In this document: positions 33,816-42,752 of the stretch, in pieces | Layout of the letters: each line of letters begins with the position of its first letter | How positions within the stretch are numbered: position 1 is the first letter of the stretch | NCBI GenBank assembly: GCA_030432315.1 | Contig: JAUIHM010000016.1 | Location: 1-46,466 of the forward strand | Reading direction: 5' to 3' | From: Alphaproteobacteria bacterium | Lineage (GTDB): Bacteria; Pseudomonadota; Alphaproteobacteria; Rhodobacterales; Rhodobacteraceae | DNA length: 46,466 nucleotides | Made by a program: the position numbers and the translations under genes | The notes under the pieces: generated by a model | The model's input: only the letters and a program-made list of their open reading frames with translations | Told to the model about the DNA's origin: nothing | Database searches by the model: none

Positions 33816-34849
33816 GCAGGCCGGTTATCGAAGCGGTGGATCTGTCTGTGCGCTACCGGATCGGCAGCGGCCTGTTGGGCGGCCGATCGTACCTCAATGC
33901 GGTGGACCGGGTGTCGGTGTCGATCGGCCGGGGCAGCTTTTACGGCCTTGTCGGGGAAAGCGGCTCCGGAAAGACCACGCTCGGGCGGGCACTGCTGCGG
34001 GCGGCGCCAATTACCGAGGGCAGTGTCATCTATCAGGATGACGAGGTCAGGTACGATTTGCGCAACCTTTCGGCGCAGGATCTGAAGGACTACCGCAAGC
34101 GGGCGCAGCTGATCTTTCAGGACCCTTATGCGGCATTGTCGCCGCGCATGACGGTCAGGGACATCATTGCCGAACCGCTTGAGGTGATGGGCCTGACACG
34201 GAGCCGGGAGGAAACCGACGCGAGGGTCCGCGAGATCGCCGCCAAGTGCCGGCTGAACCTCGAACATCTGCGACGTTTTCCCCACGCATTTTCCGGCGGA
34301 CAGCGTCAGAGGATATCAATTGCCCGGGCGCTGGTTTCAAGGCCGAGATTCGTCGTCGCGGACGAGAGTGTCGCGGCGCTGGACGTGTCGATCCAGGCAG
34401 ATGTGCTGAACCTGCTGCAGGCGATCCAGCAGGAGATGGGCATTTCGTTTCTGTTCATAAGCCACGATCTGTCGGTTGTTGCCCATGTCTGTGATCATGT
34501 GGCGGTGATGTATCTTGGACAGCTGGTGGAAACCGCACCGACGGCGGAACTGTTTTCGCGGCCGCGGCATCCCTATACCAGTGCGCTGCTCTCGGCCATA
34601 CCGTCGCTTGACCCGGACGATCAGGGGAACGCGGAAAAGCTCGAAGGCGAGATACCGTCGCCGACAAATCCGCCACCGGGATGCAAGTTCCATACCCGCT
34701 GCCGCTTTGCGCGTGACGCCTGCCGGCTGGAAACGCCTGCCCTGCGGGAACTGTCGGCGGGGCATTTTGCCGCCTGTCACTTTGCCGAGGAGTTTGATTT
34801 TCGGCGCGAGCATGGCCATCAGACATCCCCGGTAAACGCCGGAGTGTGA
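33812..34849 (+). CDS. ABC transporter ATPase (DppF/OppF type)
   Basis: GTG 33812 overlaps the preceding TGA and follows GAGGGGG. The 345-residue protein has Walker A GLVGESGSGKTTLGRA near residue 44, signature FSGGQRQRISIARAL near 160, Walker B FVVADESVAALDVS with Ser after the catalytic Glu (DESVAALD rather than DEPTSALD), and the H-loop ISHDLSVV. The C-terminal domain holds a cysteine group (GCKFHTRCRFARDAC). A longer frame from 33770 is not used. The gene lies six bases before the phosphonate esterase gene, so the two are almost surely cotranscribed. Confidence 0.9.
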   Translation: MSRPVIEAVDLSVRYRIGSGLLGGRSYLNAVDRVSVSIGRGSFYGLVGESGSGKTTLGRALLRAAPITEGSVIYQDDEVRYDLRNLSAQDLKDYRKRAQLIFQDPYAALSPRMTVRDIIAEPLEVMGLTRSREETDARVREIAAKCRLNLEHLRRFPHAFSGGQRQRISIARALVSRPRFVVADESVAALDVSIQADVLNLLQAIQQEMGISFLFISHDLSVVAHVCDHVAVMYLGQLVETAPTAELFSRPRHPYTSALLSAIPSLDPDDQGNAEKLEGEIPSPTNPPPGCKFHTRCRFARDACRLETPALRELSAGHFAACHFAEEFDFRREHGHQTSPVNAGV

Positions 34850-34855
34850 CGCATC

Positions 34856-36364
34856 ATGACAGCGGGGCAGGGAAACGTCCTTTTCATCACCCTTGACCAG
34901 CTGTCCGCCGAGGTCCTGACCGGCAGTCTTTCGGCGTTTATCGAGACTCCGGCTCTGGACAGGCTGGCGGAATCGGGCTGCGTGTTCGAGCGGCATTACA
35001 CGGTCACGGTGCCCTGCGGTCCGGCGCGGGCCAGTCTTTTGACCGGGCTTTATGCGATGAACCACAGGGCGATCCGCAACGGCACTCCGCTTGCAGCGCA
35101 CCATGCGACGGTCGCAACCGAGGCGCGCCGTTCGGGTTATGAGCCGCTGCTGTTCGGTTATACAGATATCAGCCCCGATCCGGGGGGACTGAGCCCGGAA
35201 GATCCTGACCTGCAGACCTATGAGGGGGTTGCGCCTGGTTTTCGCGAACTGGTGGAAATGCGACTGGACGACGGATTTGAATGGCCGGGATGGCTGAGGT
35301 CGAAAAGCTACAGGTTTGACCCTGATGCACCTGGCCCGGTCGCCGACGTCTTTCGTCCGGTCACACCCGAGGGCGCGGTGCCGCGCCCAAACGATCCGGC
35401 ACTCTATGCGGCGGAGCACAGCGATACCGCGTATCTGACCGACCGTGCCCTTGCCGCGCTCGACATCAGGCGGGCGCGTCCCTGGTTTGCGCATGTCAGT
35501 TACATCCGGCCGCATCCGCCGTTTGTAGCACCTGCGCCCTACAACCGGCTTGTCGACCCGGCGGCTCTTCCGGAAGCCGAACGGCGGGCACCGCAGCATC
35601 CGTTCATGGACGCCTGGTTTTCGGCGGCTTCCAACCGCGGTCTGTACTACGGTTTTGACGGCGATTGCCGGGCCATGTCGCGGGAGACTGCTGGAGAGCT
35701 TCGGGCGGTTTATCTGGGGCTGATTGCCGAGGTCGATCATCACCTTGGCCGGATCCTCGACTGGCTGCGGGACACGGGGCAGGAGGACCGGACGCTGGTG
35801 GTGCTCACAGCTGATCACGGCGACATGCTCGGGGTCAAGGCGATGTGGGGCAAGGAGAGCGTCTTTGAGCCTGCGTTCCACGTCCCGCTTTTCATGCGCG
35901 ATCCGCATTCCGGTGTGGTCGGTCGGGTGGGCGCGCTGACCGAATCCGTCGATGTAGCGCCAACCATCCTGACCTGGATCGGCCGGTCGCCGCCTGCGGC
36001 GATGGACGGACGGTCGCTGTTGCCGCTGCTGTCGGGGGACACCCCTGATGGCTGGCGGGATGCCGTGTTCATGGAGGCGGATTTCGGGCATCCGGTGACG
36101 CCGACCCGGTTCCAGTCCGCGCTCGGCGTGGGGGAACGGGAGGCGACTGCGGCAGTTCTGCGCGAGGAGCGGTGGAAGTACGTGCATTTCGGTGGCGGCG
36201 TGGCACCGATGCTGTTCGATCTTCTGGCCGATCCCGGCGAGGCGGAAAACCTGGCCGGTCTGCCGGAACATGCCGGGGAGGTTTCAAGGATGGCGCGCAA
36301 ACTGATTGACCGGATGACGGAGCGAAGGGACCGGCGGCTGACCGGCATCACCGTCGGCACGTGA
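34856..36364 (+). CDS. Phosphonate monoester hydrolase/phosphodiesterase (sulfatase superfamily)
   Basis: This 502-residue protein of the alkaline phosphatase superfamily matches, as I remember it, Rhizobium leguminosarum PMH in many blocks: VPCGPARASLLTGLYAMNHR, SPDPGG near residue 105, YIRPHPPFVAPAPYN near 217, and ESIDVAPTILTWIG near 362. Cys54 (CGPAR) is the residue expected to become formylglycine. Metal ligands include Asp14 and Asp320-His321. The family splits phosphonate monoesters and phosphate diesters, and can also cleave sulfate esters at lower rate. There is no signal peptide, so it acts in the cytoplasm, downstream of import. Its gene is the last of the ABC operon and converges on pbfA. 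I infer release of 2-aminoethylphosphonate or similar. Confidence 0.82.
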   Translation: MTAGQGNVLFITLDQLSAEVLTGSLSAFIETPALDRLAESGCVFERHYTVTVPCGPARASLLTGLYAMNHRAIRNGTPLAAHHATVATEARRSGYEPLLFGYTDISPDPGGLSPEDPDLQTYEGVAPGFRELVEMRLDDGFEWPGWLRSKSYRFDPDAPGPVADVFRPVTPEGAVPRPNDPALYAAEHSDTAYLTDRALAALDIRRARPWFAHVSYIRPHPPFVAPAPYNRLVDPAALPEAERRAPQHPFMDAWFSAASNRGLYYGFDGDCRAMSRETAGELRAVYLGLIAEVDHHLGRILDWLRDTGQEDRTLVVLTADHGDMLGVKAMWGKESVFEPAFHVPLFMRDPHSGVVGRVGALTESVDVAPTILTWIGRSPPAAMDGRSLLPLLSGDTPDGWRDAVFMEADFGHPVTPTRFQSALGVGEREATAAVLREERWKYVHFGGGVAPMLFDLLADPGEAENLAGLPEHAGEVSRMARKLIDRMTERRDRRLTGITVGT

Positions 36365-36366
36365 GG

Positions 36367-36390
36367 CGGGCGCCGTCTGTTCTACGCCCG
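36367..36390. terminator. Possible weak hairpin between the convergent esterase and pbfA genes
   Basis: CGGGCG (36367-36372) can pair with CGCCCG (36385-36390) around twelve bases. The two genes stop only 17 bases apart, so there is no room for a separate terminator, and the right arm is inside pbfA. No T run follows. It is the only candidate seen. Confidence 0.25.
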
Positions 36391-37749
36391 TGCTGTTTCA
36401 GCGCGTATTGCCTCGACGACGATGTCCAGCGCAGCGCTCAGCTGTTCGCGGGTTATTGTCAGCGGCGGGGAAAGGGTGAGAACGTTTCCGGCGCTGATCT
36501 TGAAGCTCAGGCCGCCTTCGAGGCAGCGGTAGTAGATCCGTTCGGCGGTTCCGGCATCGGGCGTGCGCAGCTCGCGGCTGGAGATGATTTCGACGCCGAA
36601 CAGCAGGCCGCGACCGCGGATGTCGCCGACGATGGGGCAGCCGTCGAGACGGTCGGACAGCCGGTCGAGGGCGAACCGTCCGAGAATGGAGGCGTTTTCG
36701 ATCAGGCCTTCGTCCTCGATGATCTTCAGCGTTGTCAAAGCTGCGCGGGTGGTGATCGGATTTTTCTCGTGGGTATAATGGCCGATGGCGAAATCGCTGC
36801 AGATGTCGAGGCTGCGGTCTGCGATCACCGCGGCGATGGGCAGCATGGCGCCGCCGAGCGATTTTCCGAGAACGGCAATGTCCGGGATGATGTCGTCGTG
36901 CTCAAAGGCGAACATCCGGCCGGTTTTTCCGAGGCCGGTCGGTATCTCGTCCATGATCAGCAGCGCGCCGTGGCGGGTGCAGGCGTCGCGGACGGATTTC
37001 CAGAAACCGGGCGGCGGCACGACCGGAACCGCCCGCATCGGTTCCGCGACGACGGCGGCGACGTCGCCCTCGCGGGCAAGGACGTATTCGACCATGTTGG
37101 CGCAGGCGAGGCCGCAGGCTGACGGGCCGGGGTGGCCATAGGCGCAGTGGTAACAGTGGAACGGGGCGACGTGTTCGGTCCCCGGCAGCAGCGGGCCGGC
37201 GATGTGCGACCGAAAGGTCGCTTCGCCGCCCACGGACGCGGCACCAAACCCGGCGCCGTGGAAAGCGTCCCAGAAGCTGAGTGTCTTGAACCGCCCGGTC
37301 GCGGCCCGGGCGAGCCGCAGGGCAACCTCGATCGCATCGGACCCGCCGGTGGTGAACAGCACCTTTCCCAGATCGCCGGGGGCGAGCCGGCCGAGTTCTT
37401 CGGCCAGTTCCATTGCCGGGCTGCAGGCGAAGCGCCGTGGCGCGAAGGGCAGGTCGTCCATCTGCCGGCGGATCGCCTCCTTCAGGCGAGGGTGACCGTA
37501 GCTGATGTGATGGACGCTGTTGCCGTGAAAGTCCATGAAGCGGCGCCCGGCTGTATCTTCGATCCAGATGCCCTCGGCGCGGGCGATGGTGCTGACGCAG
37601 GGACTGGACAGGCTCTGGTGCAGGAACGCATCGGCGTCGCGTCTCAGCAGATCGCGCGTGGCCGGATCGGAGTTCCTCGCGTCCCAGTCGGCCCGCGCCT
37701 TTGAGGTGTTGGATTCTCCTTCGGTGTGAACGACCCTGGACGCGCGCAT
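36382..37749 (-). CDS. pbfA: PbfA-like (R)-1-hydroxy-2-aminoethylphosphonate ammonia-lyase (class III aminotransferase fold)
   Basis: The 455-residue class III PLP protein has Lys296 (VLGKSLGGAM) as Schiff-base residue and Asp267 (IMDEIPTG) for the pyridine nitrogen. The start FLHQSLSSPC, the block RRFMDFHGNSVHHI near residue 70, and a cysteine group at 199, 202, 212 and 216 match the subfamily whose member PbfA was shown to eliminate ammonia from (R)-1-hydroxy-2-aminoethylphosphonate, giving phosphonoacetaldehyde. That subfamily usually travels with phnW-based operons, as here: the gene lies four bases after phnY. A true transaminase role is the alternative. The product feeds PhnY. Confidence 0.75.
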   Translation of the reverse strand: MRASRVVHTEGESNTSKARADWDARNSDPATRDLLRRDADAFLHQSLSSPCVSTIARAEGIWIEDTAGRRFMDFHGNSVHHISYGHPRLKEAIRRQMDDLPFAPRRFACSPAMELAEELGRLAPGDLGKVLFTTGGSDAIEVALRLARAATGRFKTLSFWDAFHGAGFGAASVGGEATFRSHIAGPLLPGTEHVAPFHCYHCAYGHPGPSACGLACANMVEYVLAREGDVAAVVAEPMRAVPVVPPPGFWKSVRDACTRHGALLIMDEIPTGLGKTGRMFAFEHDDIIPDIAVLGKSLGGAMLPIAAVIADRSLDICSDFAIGHYTHEKNPITTRAALTTLKIIEDEGLIENASILGRFALDRLSDRLDGCPIVGDIRGRGLLFGVEIISSRELRTPDAGTAERIYYRCLEGGLSFKISAGNVLTLSPPLTITREQLSAALDIVVEAIRAETARA

Positions 37750-37753
37750 CCGC

Positions 37754-39196
37754 TCAGGTCCAGGGAAGGGAGAAGGTCTTGACGTTGGTGAAGCTCTTCA
37801 TCGCCTCCTTGACGCCTTCCTTGTAGCCGTTGCCACTGTCCTTGATGCCACCGAATGGCGACATTTCGATCCGGTAACCGGGCACCTCCCAGATGTTGAC
37901 GGTTCCGACCTTCAGGCCGGAGATGTATTTCTGCATACGGCGGAAATCGTTGGTGCAGACGCCGGATGAAAGGCCGAAGGCGGTCGAATTGGAGATGTCG
38001 ACGACCTTGTCGTCGTCGTCCGGAACGCGGATCACCGGAATGACCGGGCCGAAGGTTTCCTCCAACACCAGTTCGGAGCCGTGCGGAACCCGGTCGAGGA
38101 CGATCGGTGGCAGGAGTGCACCTTGGCGTCCGGGATTGTAGAGGATTTCCGCGCCCTGCCCAGCGGCGAGATGAACCCTCGATTCGAACAGCGCGGCGGC
38201 CTGTTCGCTGACGACGGTGCCAAGCTCCGTGCCTGCGGCCATGGGATCGCCAAAGGTGATCTGTCTGGCGCGCTCAAGCACCATCGGCACGAAACGGTCG
38301 GCGACACTCTCCTGACAGAGGATCCGCTTGACGGCGGTGCAGCGCTGTCCGGAGTTTTTCGTTGCCCCGAGAACGGCGAGTTCCGCGGCCTTTTTCAGAT
38401 CATCGTCGGAAAGATCATTCAGCACAATCAGCGGGTCGTTGCCGCCGAGTTCCAGAACCTGGCGCCGGTAGCCGGCTTTGGATGCGATCAGCTTGCCGAC
38501 CGGAACTCCGCCGGTGAAGGTAATGAGGTCGATGTCGGGATTGGTGATCATTTCATCGCCGATGGCATCGGGCAGGCCCGTGACCACCGACAGCATTTCC
38601 GGTGGCAGGCCGGCATCGTAGAGCACATCCGCAAGCAGCAGCGCCGTCATCGGCGTCAACTCGGTTGGCTTAACGACGATGCAGTTGTTGGTGGCGATGG
38701 CCGGAGCGATCTTGTGCGACACCATGTTGAGCGGATGGTTGAACGGGGTTATCGCCGAAAGTGCGCGGAGTGGCTCGCGGAGGGTGAAGATCTTCCGGGC
38801 CTTGCCGTTTGGCGTCAGGTCGCAGGAGAAGATCTCGCCGTCGTCCTGAATGCAGAGCTGGCCCGCGAGGGTGTAGACGTCGCAGGCGCGACCGACTTCG
38901 TAATAGCTGTCTGCTTTGGAAATCCCGAGCTCGAGGGTGATCAGTTCGGCAAACTCTTCGGTGCGCGCGACGAGAAGTTCCGCGGTTCTGAGCAGGATTG
39001 CCTGGCGTTCGTACCGGGTCAGCTTCGGTGTATAGGCCGCGGCGATGCTGAAGGCTTCGCGCGCGTGCCGCGCCGTACCCGCCGGCACGGTTCCGATCAC
39101 CGAATTGTCCCAGGGGTAATGCACCTCGATCAGGCCGTCGGCATCGACCTTGCTGCCGGCGATGCGCATCGGTTCGTGGCGGACGGTACGTGTCAT
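37754..39196 (-). CDS. phnY: Phosphonoacetaldehyde dehydrogenase
   Basis: This 480-residue ALDH has the catalytic cysteine Cys286 ([11 protein letters not shown]) and Glu249 (VLELGGNDP). The start is ATG 39196 ([12 protein letters not shown]), four bases after the phnA stop, because the frame extension to 39280 lacks similarity. Cys286, Arg285 and the NSGQRC motif resemble the Sinorhizobium meliloti PhnY pattern. It oxidises phosphonoacetaldehyde to phosphonoacetate with NAD+. Neighbours phnA and phnW give the flanking steps, so the substrate is well supported. A general ALDH identity alone would leave the substrate open; context decides. Confidence 0.9.
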   Translation of the reverse strand: MTRTVRHEPMRIAGSKVDADGLIEVHYPWDNSVIGTVPAGTARHAREAFSIAAAYTPKLTRYERQAILLRTAELLVARTEEFAELITLELGISKADSYYEVGRACDVYTLAGQLCIQDDGEIFSCDLTPNGKARKIFTLREPLRALSAITPFNHPLNMVSHKIAPAIATNNCIVVKPTELTPMTALLLADVLYDAGLPPEMLSVVTGLPDAIGDEMITNPDIDLITFTGGVPVGKLIASKAGYRRQVLELGGNDPLIVLNDLSDDDLKKAAELAVLGATKNSGQRCTAVKRILCQESVADRFVPMVLERARQITFGDPMAAGTELGTVVSEQAAALFESRVHLAAGQGAEILYNPGRQGALLPPIVLDRVPHGSELVLEETFGPVIPVIRVPDDDDKVVDISNSTAFGLSSGVCTNDFRRMQKYISGLKVGTVNIWEVPGYRIEMSPFGGIKDSGNGYKEGVKEAMKSFTNVKTFSLPWT

Positions 39197-39200
39197 TGGC

Positions 39201-40457
39201 TCATTTCCCCGCTGCGGCGTCGGTCGCGACCGCAAAAGCATCGAAGTTGCGCAGGGTCGGCGCGTTTGCCAGCCCGTCAAGATGCCGGTTCACGATAAAC
39301 GGGACTTCCTGTTCGGTCAGCCCGCCGTGGCTGCGCAGTGGTTCATTGAGGGCTGCAAGGTCGTGGCGGTGCGCCGACGTGCCGATGGTCATGTTCTCGC
39401 CGGAAATGAGGACGATGTCGCCGATCCGGTCGGCCGGCAGTTCAAACGCCTCGACCGCTTCTGCCCGGGTCATCACTGAAATCAGTTCGTCCCGTTCGCG
39501 AAGCCGTGCAACGATGGCGTCGACGTTGGCACCGTCCGGGAGATAGGCGGTGGCGAAGGCACCGAGGGCGCCGTGGTGGACGACATAGGGATCGGTGATC
39601 GGCAGGATCACCCGTGCCGCGGCTTCGCCGAGCCATTCGTCGAGCAGGTCCTGGACGTAGAGCACGTTTGGCTGGCCCGCAGCATTGTGTTTGGGTTTCA
39701 TTCCGTGGTCGGCGGTGACGACGATCGCGGCGCCAAGAGCGTCGAGTTCCGCGAGGTAGCGGTCGAACATCGCGTAGAACGCGTTTGCCTCCGGGTCACC
39801 CGGGGCATATTTGTGCTGCACGTAGTCAGTTGTCGTGAGGTACATGATGTCGGGCCGTTCCTCGCGCAGGAGTTTGACTCCGGCCGCGAAAACGAACTCC
39901 GACAGTTCACTCGAATAGATTTCGGGCACAGGCCGGTTCAGCCATTTCGAGGCGTTGTCCAGTCCGTTTTCCGCGACGCCCGTCCCGTCGGATTTCTCCG
40001 AGGAGAAGCAGAAAGCCTGGCCGTTTGCGCAGTCGAGTCCGGCGCCGAGCAGTGCGCGGAGCTTGTCCTTGGCCGTGACGATTGCCACTTTGGCGCCCGC
40101 CTGCTGGAATGCGGCGAAAATCGTCGGCGCCCGCAGAAAGCGCACGTCATTCATCATCACCTCTTCACCGGTTTCAGGCTCGAAGAGAAAGTTGCCACAG
40201 ATGCCGTGGATGATCGGCGGGCGACCCGTGGCGATGGAAAGATTGTTGGGATTGGTGAACGAAGGAATGACGCTGTGGGCGCGGCGCACGGTCCCCTTCG
40301 CCATGACCGCCTCAAGGGCCGGCATGAGCCCCTCTTCGATTGCCGCATCGAGATAGGCCGGTTCGCAGCCGTCGAGACATATGACGATGGCCGGAACCTG
40401 CGGCCACTGGTAGGTTCGGTCGTTCACGTCAACCGGGTGCTGTGTCGAATTGTTCAT
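39201..40457 (-). CDS. phnA: Phosphonoacetate hydrolase
   Basis: This 418-residue alkaline phosphatase-superfamily enzyme carries the full two-metal active-site set: Asp29 (ICLDGCEP), Thr68 (PSFTNPNN, the nucleophile), Asp211 and His215 (DYVQH), Asp250 and His251 (TADHGMKP), and His377 (RSHGGL). These positions equal the residue numbers I recall for S. meliloti PhnA. It cleaves the C-P bond of phosphonoacetate to acetate and phosphate. It should not be confused with PhnA of other organisms, an unrelated zinc-ribbon protein. It lies in the middle of phnW-phnA-phnY. The reaction step is firmly supported. Confidence 0.96.
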   Translation of the reverse strand: MNNSTQHPVDVNDRTYQWPQVPAIVICLDGCEPAYLDAAIEEGLMPALEAVMAKGTVRRAHSVIPSFTNPNNLSIATGRPPIIHGICGNFLFEPETGEEVMMNDVRFLRAPTIFAAFQQAGAKVAIVTAKDKLRALLGAGLDCANGQAFCFSSEKSDGTGVAENGLDNASKWLNRPVPEIYSSELSEFVFAAGVKLLREERPDIMYLTTTDYVQHKYAPGDPEANAFYAMFDRYLAELDALGAAIVVTADHGMKPKHNAAGQPNVLYVQDLLDEWLGEAAARVILPITDPYVVHHGALGAFATAYLPDGANVDAIVARLRERDELISVMTRAEAVEAFELPADRIGDIVLISGENMTIGTSAHRHDLAALNEPLRSHGGLTEQEVPFIVNRHLDGLANAPTLRNFDAFAVATDAAAGK

Positions 40458-40514
40458 GTCGGGAGTCCACTCGGCTTTTCGGGTGACGTATGCCCGCGGT
40501 CGCGGCGGGCGGCT

Positions 40515-41753
40515 TCAGTTTACGGCAGCATGCTGATCCAGGGCAGTGAGACGCGCGCGTTCCGCAAGCGCCTCGGGGGGCGGGCTCGCCGAGACTACCC
40601 CCATTTCGTCGAGAGAGTCTCGGGTTGCGGCGACGACGCGTTCCATTATCCGGTGATCGATACGGCCGATGCAACCGATACGGAAACTGTCGACAACCGT
40701 CAGTTTGCCCGGATAGATGACAAACCCGCGGTCCTTCATCCGATCGTAGAAGGTCCCGAACCGGAAGGCCGGATCGGCGGGGTTGAAGAACGTGACGATG
40801 ATCGGAGACTGCCAGCGGTCCGGAAGCAGCGTTTCAAGGCCGATGCGCTTCATTCCGACAACGAGGGTATCGCGGTTTCTCGTATAGCGGGCGAGCCGCC
40901 CGGGCTGGCCGCCTTCCTCGGCGTGCATTTCCAGAGCGCGTATGAACCCGGCAACCACGTGCGTCGGAGGCGTAAAGCGCCAGAGTCCGGTGCGATTCAT
41001 GTAGGTCCATTGTGCGTGCACGTCGAGACTGAGCGAGTGACTTTGACCGGCGGCGGCTTCAAGCTCCTGCTTTTGGGCGATCAGAAACCCGAAGCCGGGA
41101 ACGCCCTCGATGCACTTGTTTGCAGATGAGACCATCGCCGTGAAGGGGAGGGTGCCGACATTGAGCGGCAGGGCGCCAAATCCCGACATGGAGTCGATCA
41201 GGAGCTTTTTGCCTGCTGCGTGCACGGCCTCGGCGATTTCCGCGATCGGGTTGAGAATGCCGGAACTGGTCTCGCAGTGGATAACGACGACGTGGCTGAT
41301 CGCCGGATCGGCCCGCAGCGCTGCGGCGACCTCGTCTCCGCGCGGCGGCAGGTAGTCGCCTTTGTCGATCAGCGCTGCCGCGCGCCCGAGATAGCGCAGG
41401 ATTTCGGCCGCGCGCAGTCCGTAGGCTCCGTTTGCGAGAACCAGCGCCTTTCCCTTCCTCGGGACAAACGACGCCAGCATCGCCTCGACACAGTAGGTCC
41501 CGCTGCCCTGAAGCGGCACGCAGTCGTAGTCGCCTGCGCCATCGCCCGCCATGGCCAGCAGACTGCGCCGCATCCCGGCAGTCATTTCCGAGAAATCGCT
41601 GTCCCAGGACCCCCAGTCGCGCAGCATCGCCGCCTTTACGGAAGGGTCCGTGGTCAGCGGGCCGGGGGTAAGCAGGTACGGATCCCGCAACGGTTCGATT
41701 GGGGCGGTGTCCGGATCCTGTGCACTCATGGCGGAACTCATTTGACTGTTCAT
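40515..41753 (-). CDS. phnW: 2-aminoethylphosphonate-pyruvate transaminase
   Basis: The 412-residue class V aminotransferase has PLP lysine Lys213 (SSANKCIEGVPGFGF) and Asp187 (LLIDSMSGFGA). LLTPGPLTTDPSVKAAML near residue 27 and DWGSWDSDF near 46 are PhnW signatures. ATG 41753 has GAGGAAA upstream, giving an extension of about 20 residues over the Salmonella enzyme. PhnW converts 2-aminoethylphosphonate and pyruvate to phosphonoacetaldehyde and alanine. It is the first gene of the leftward operon phnW-phnA-phnY-pbfA, 57 bases before phnA, and divergent from the lysR gene. Product flow to PhnY and PhnA is clear. Confidence 0.95.
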   Translation of the reverse strand: MNSQMSSAMSAQDPDTAPIEPLRDPYLLTPGPLTTDPSVKAAMLRDWGSWDSDFSEMTAGMRRSLLAMAGDGAGDYDCVPLQGSGTYCVEAMLASFVPRKGKALVLANGAYGLRAAEILRYLGRAAALIDKGDYLPPRGDEVAAALRADPAISHVVVIHCETSSGILNPIAEIAEAVHAAGKKLLIDSMSGFGALPLNVGTLPFTAMVSSANKCIEGVPGFGFLIAQKQELEAAAGQSHSLSLDVHAQWTYMNRTGLWRFTPPTHVVAGFIRALEMHAEEGGQPGRLARYTRNRDTLVVGMKRIGLETLLPDRWQSPIIVTFFNPADPAFRFGTFYDRMKDRGFVIYPGKLTVVDSFRIGCIGRIDHRIMERVVAATRDSLDEMGVVSASPPPEALAERARLTALDQHAAVN

Positions 41754-41870
41754 GTGCCGGGTTTCCTCTATTTCAATATATATGTAAAATCGTTATTTTG
41801 AATGATACTATAAATTCTGATGGCAGTTTGGCTGTGCGGGCCGAAGTCGCGCAGATTGTGGGAGGGACAC
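41754..41870. promoter_or_regulatory. Divergent phnW / lysR promoter region with AT-rich dyads
   Basis: A very AT-rich stretch (about 41765-41820) separates the two genes in otherwise GC-rich DNA. AAAAT (41786-41790) pairs with ATTTT (41795-41799) around CGTT. TTCAA (41772-41776) and TTGAA (41798-41802) form a wider pair. A TATAAA at 41809-41814 could be the lysR -10. LysR regulators typically bind such AT-rich dyads between divergent genes. GGAGGG (41861-41866) is the lysR ribosome binding site. Confidence 0.5.
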
Positions 41871-42752
41871 ATGCGCTATGTGCAGTTGAGGGCGTTTCAT
41901 CATGTTGCCGAACACGGCGGGTTTTCCCGGGCGGCCGAGGCTCTCGGGCTGACCCAGCCTGCAATATCCGATCAGGTGCGACGCCTCGAAAATGACTACG
42001 GCGTGCATCTGTTTGATCGTCGCAAGAAGCAGGTGCGGCTGACCCCGGCCGGTGAGAGCCTTGCGGCAATTACCCGGCGGATGTTCGAAAGCGAGCATCA
42101 GGCGCTGGAACTTCTGTCCGAATCGCGGGCGTTGCGGGACGGGCAACTGCGTATCGTCGCTGATTCCGCCCATCACCTGCTGAGGGTGCTTGCGCGGTTT
42201 CGCGAGAGGTTTCCAAAGGTTCGCATTTTCATAAGCGCAGGGAACAGCGTGACTGTTCTGGAGAAGCTTCAGTCCTACGATGCCGATATCGGAGTGATGG
42301 GCGAAGCGCCCAGTGGCCGCAGTTTTGACACCGTGGCGCTGAATTCGACGCCGGTCGTGGCGTTTGTTGCCGCCGGTTCGGAACTGTCGGGCCGTTCGAG
42401 CCTGGGATTTTCCGATCTGCAGACGGTGACGCTGGTCGTGCGCGAGGAGGGGTCGAAAACCCGGGTCAAGGTTCTGACCGCCGCTGAGCGGGCGGGTGTC
42501 ACTCTGGTACCCGGCATTGAGGCAGAGGGTCGTGAAGCGGTTCGCGAAATCGTCGCGTCCGGGGTCGGGGTGGGATTTGTCTCACGGGCGGAACTTGGCG
42601 ACGACGCTCGGATTGTTGCAATTCCCATTGAACCGGATGACGGCCTGCAGATGCATGAAGCTCTCGTCTGTCTCAAGGAACGCAGACAGGGGCGGCTGGT
42701 CAGCGCATTTTTCGACCTCGTTGCCGAGGAGGGTCAAAGGGCGGGGGCCTGA
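41871..42752 (+). CDS. LysR-family regulator of the phn operon
   Basis: The 293-residue protein has an N-terminal helix-turn-helix (residues about 1-62, FSRAAEALGLTQPAISDQV) and a C-terminal substrate-binding domain. ATG 41871 has GGAGGG four bases upstream; the frame back to 41820 lacks similarity. It lies divergent to phnW, so it probably activates or represses phnW-phnA-phnY-pbfA in response to an aminoethylphosphonate-type inducer. LysR regulators of this kind accompany many phosphonate operons, giving phosphate-insensitive control, but nothing in the sequence proves this. Its 3' end overlaps the end of ackA by 19 bases. Confidence 0.87.
   Translation: MRYVQLRAFHHVAEHGGFSRAAEALGLTQPAISDQVRRLENDYGVHLFDRRKKQVRLTPAGESLAAITRRMFESEHQALELLSESRALRDGQLRIVADSAHHLLRVLARFRERFPKVRIFISAGNSVTVLEKLQSYDADIGVMGEAPSGRSFDTVALNSTPVVAFVAAGSELSGRSSLGFSDLQTVTLVVREEGSKTRVKVLTAAERAGVTLVPGIEAEGREAVREIVASGVGVGFVSRAELGDDARIVAIPIEPDDGLQMHEALVCLKERRQGRLVSAFFDLVAEEGQRAGA

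Noticed and set aside
36382-37749. Calling this gene an ordinary acetylornithine or omega-aminotransferase
   Set aside because: The N-terminal and cysteine features and the phnWAY operon fit the PbfA group better; kept as the alternative.
27939-42752. Integrative element inserted at the tRNA
   Set aside because: No integrase, transposase, phage gene, repeated tRNA end or clear composition shift was found.
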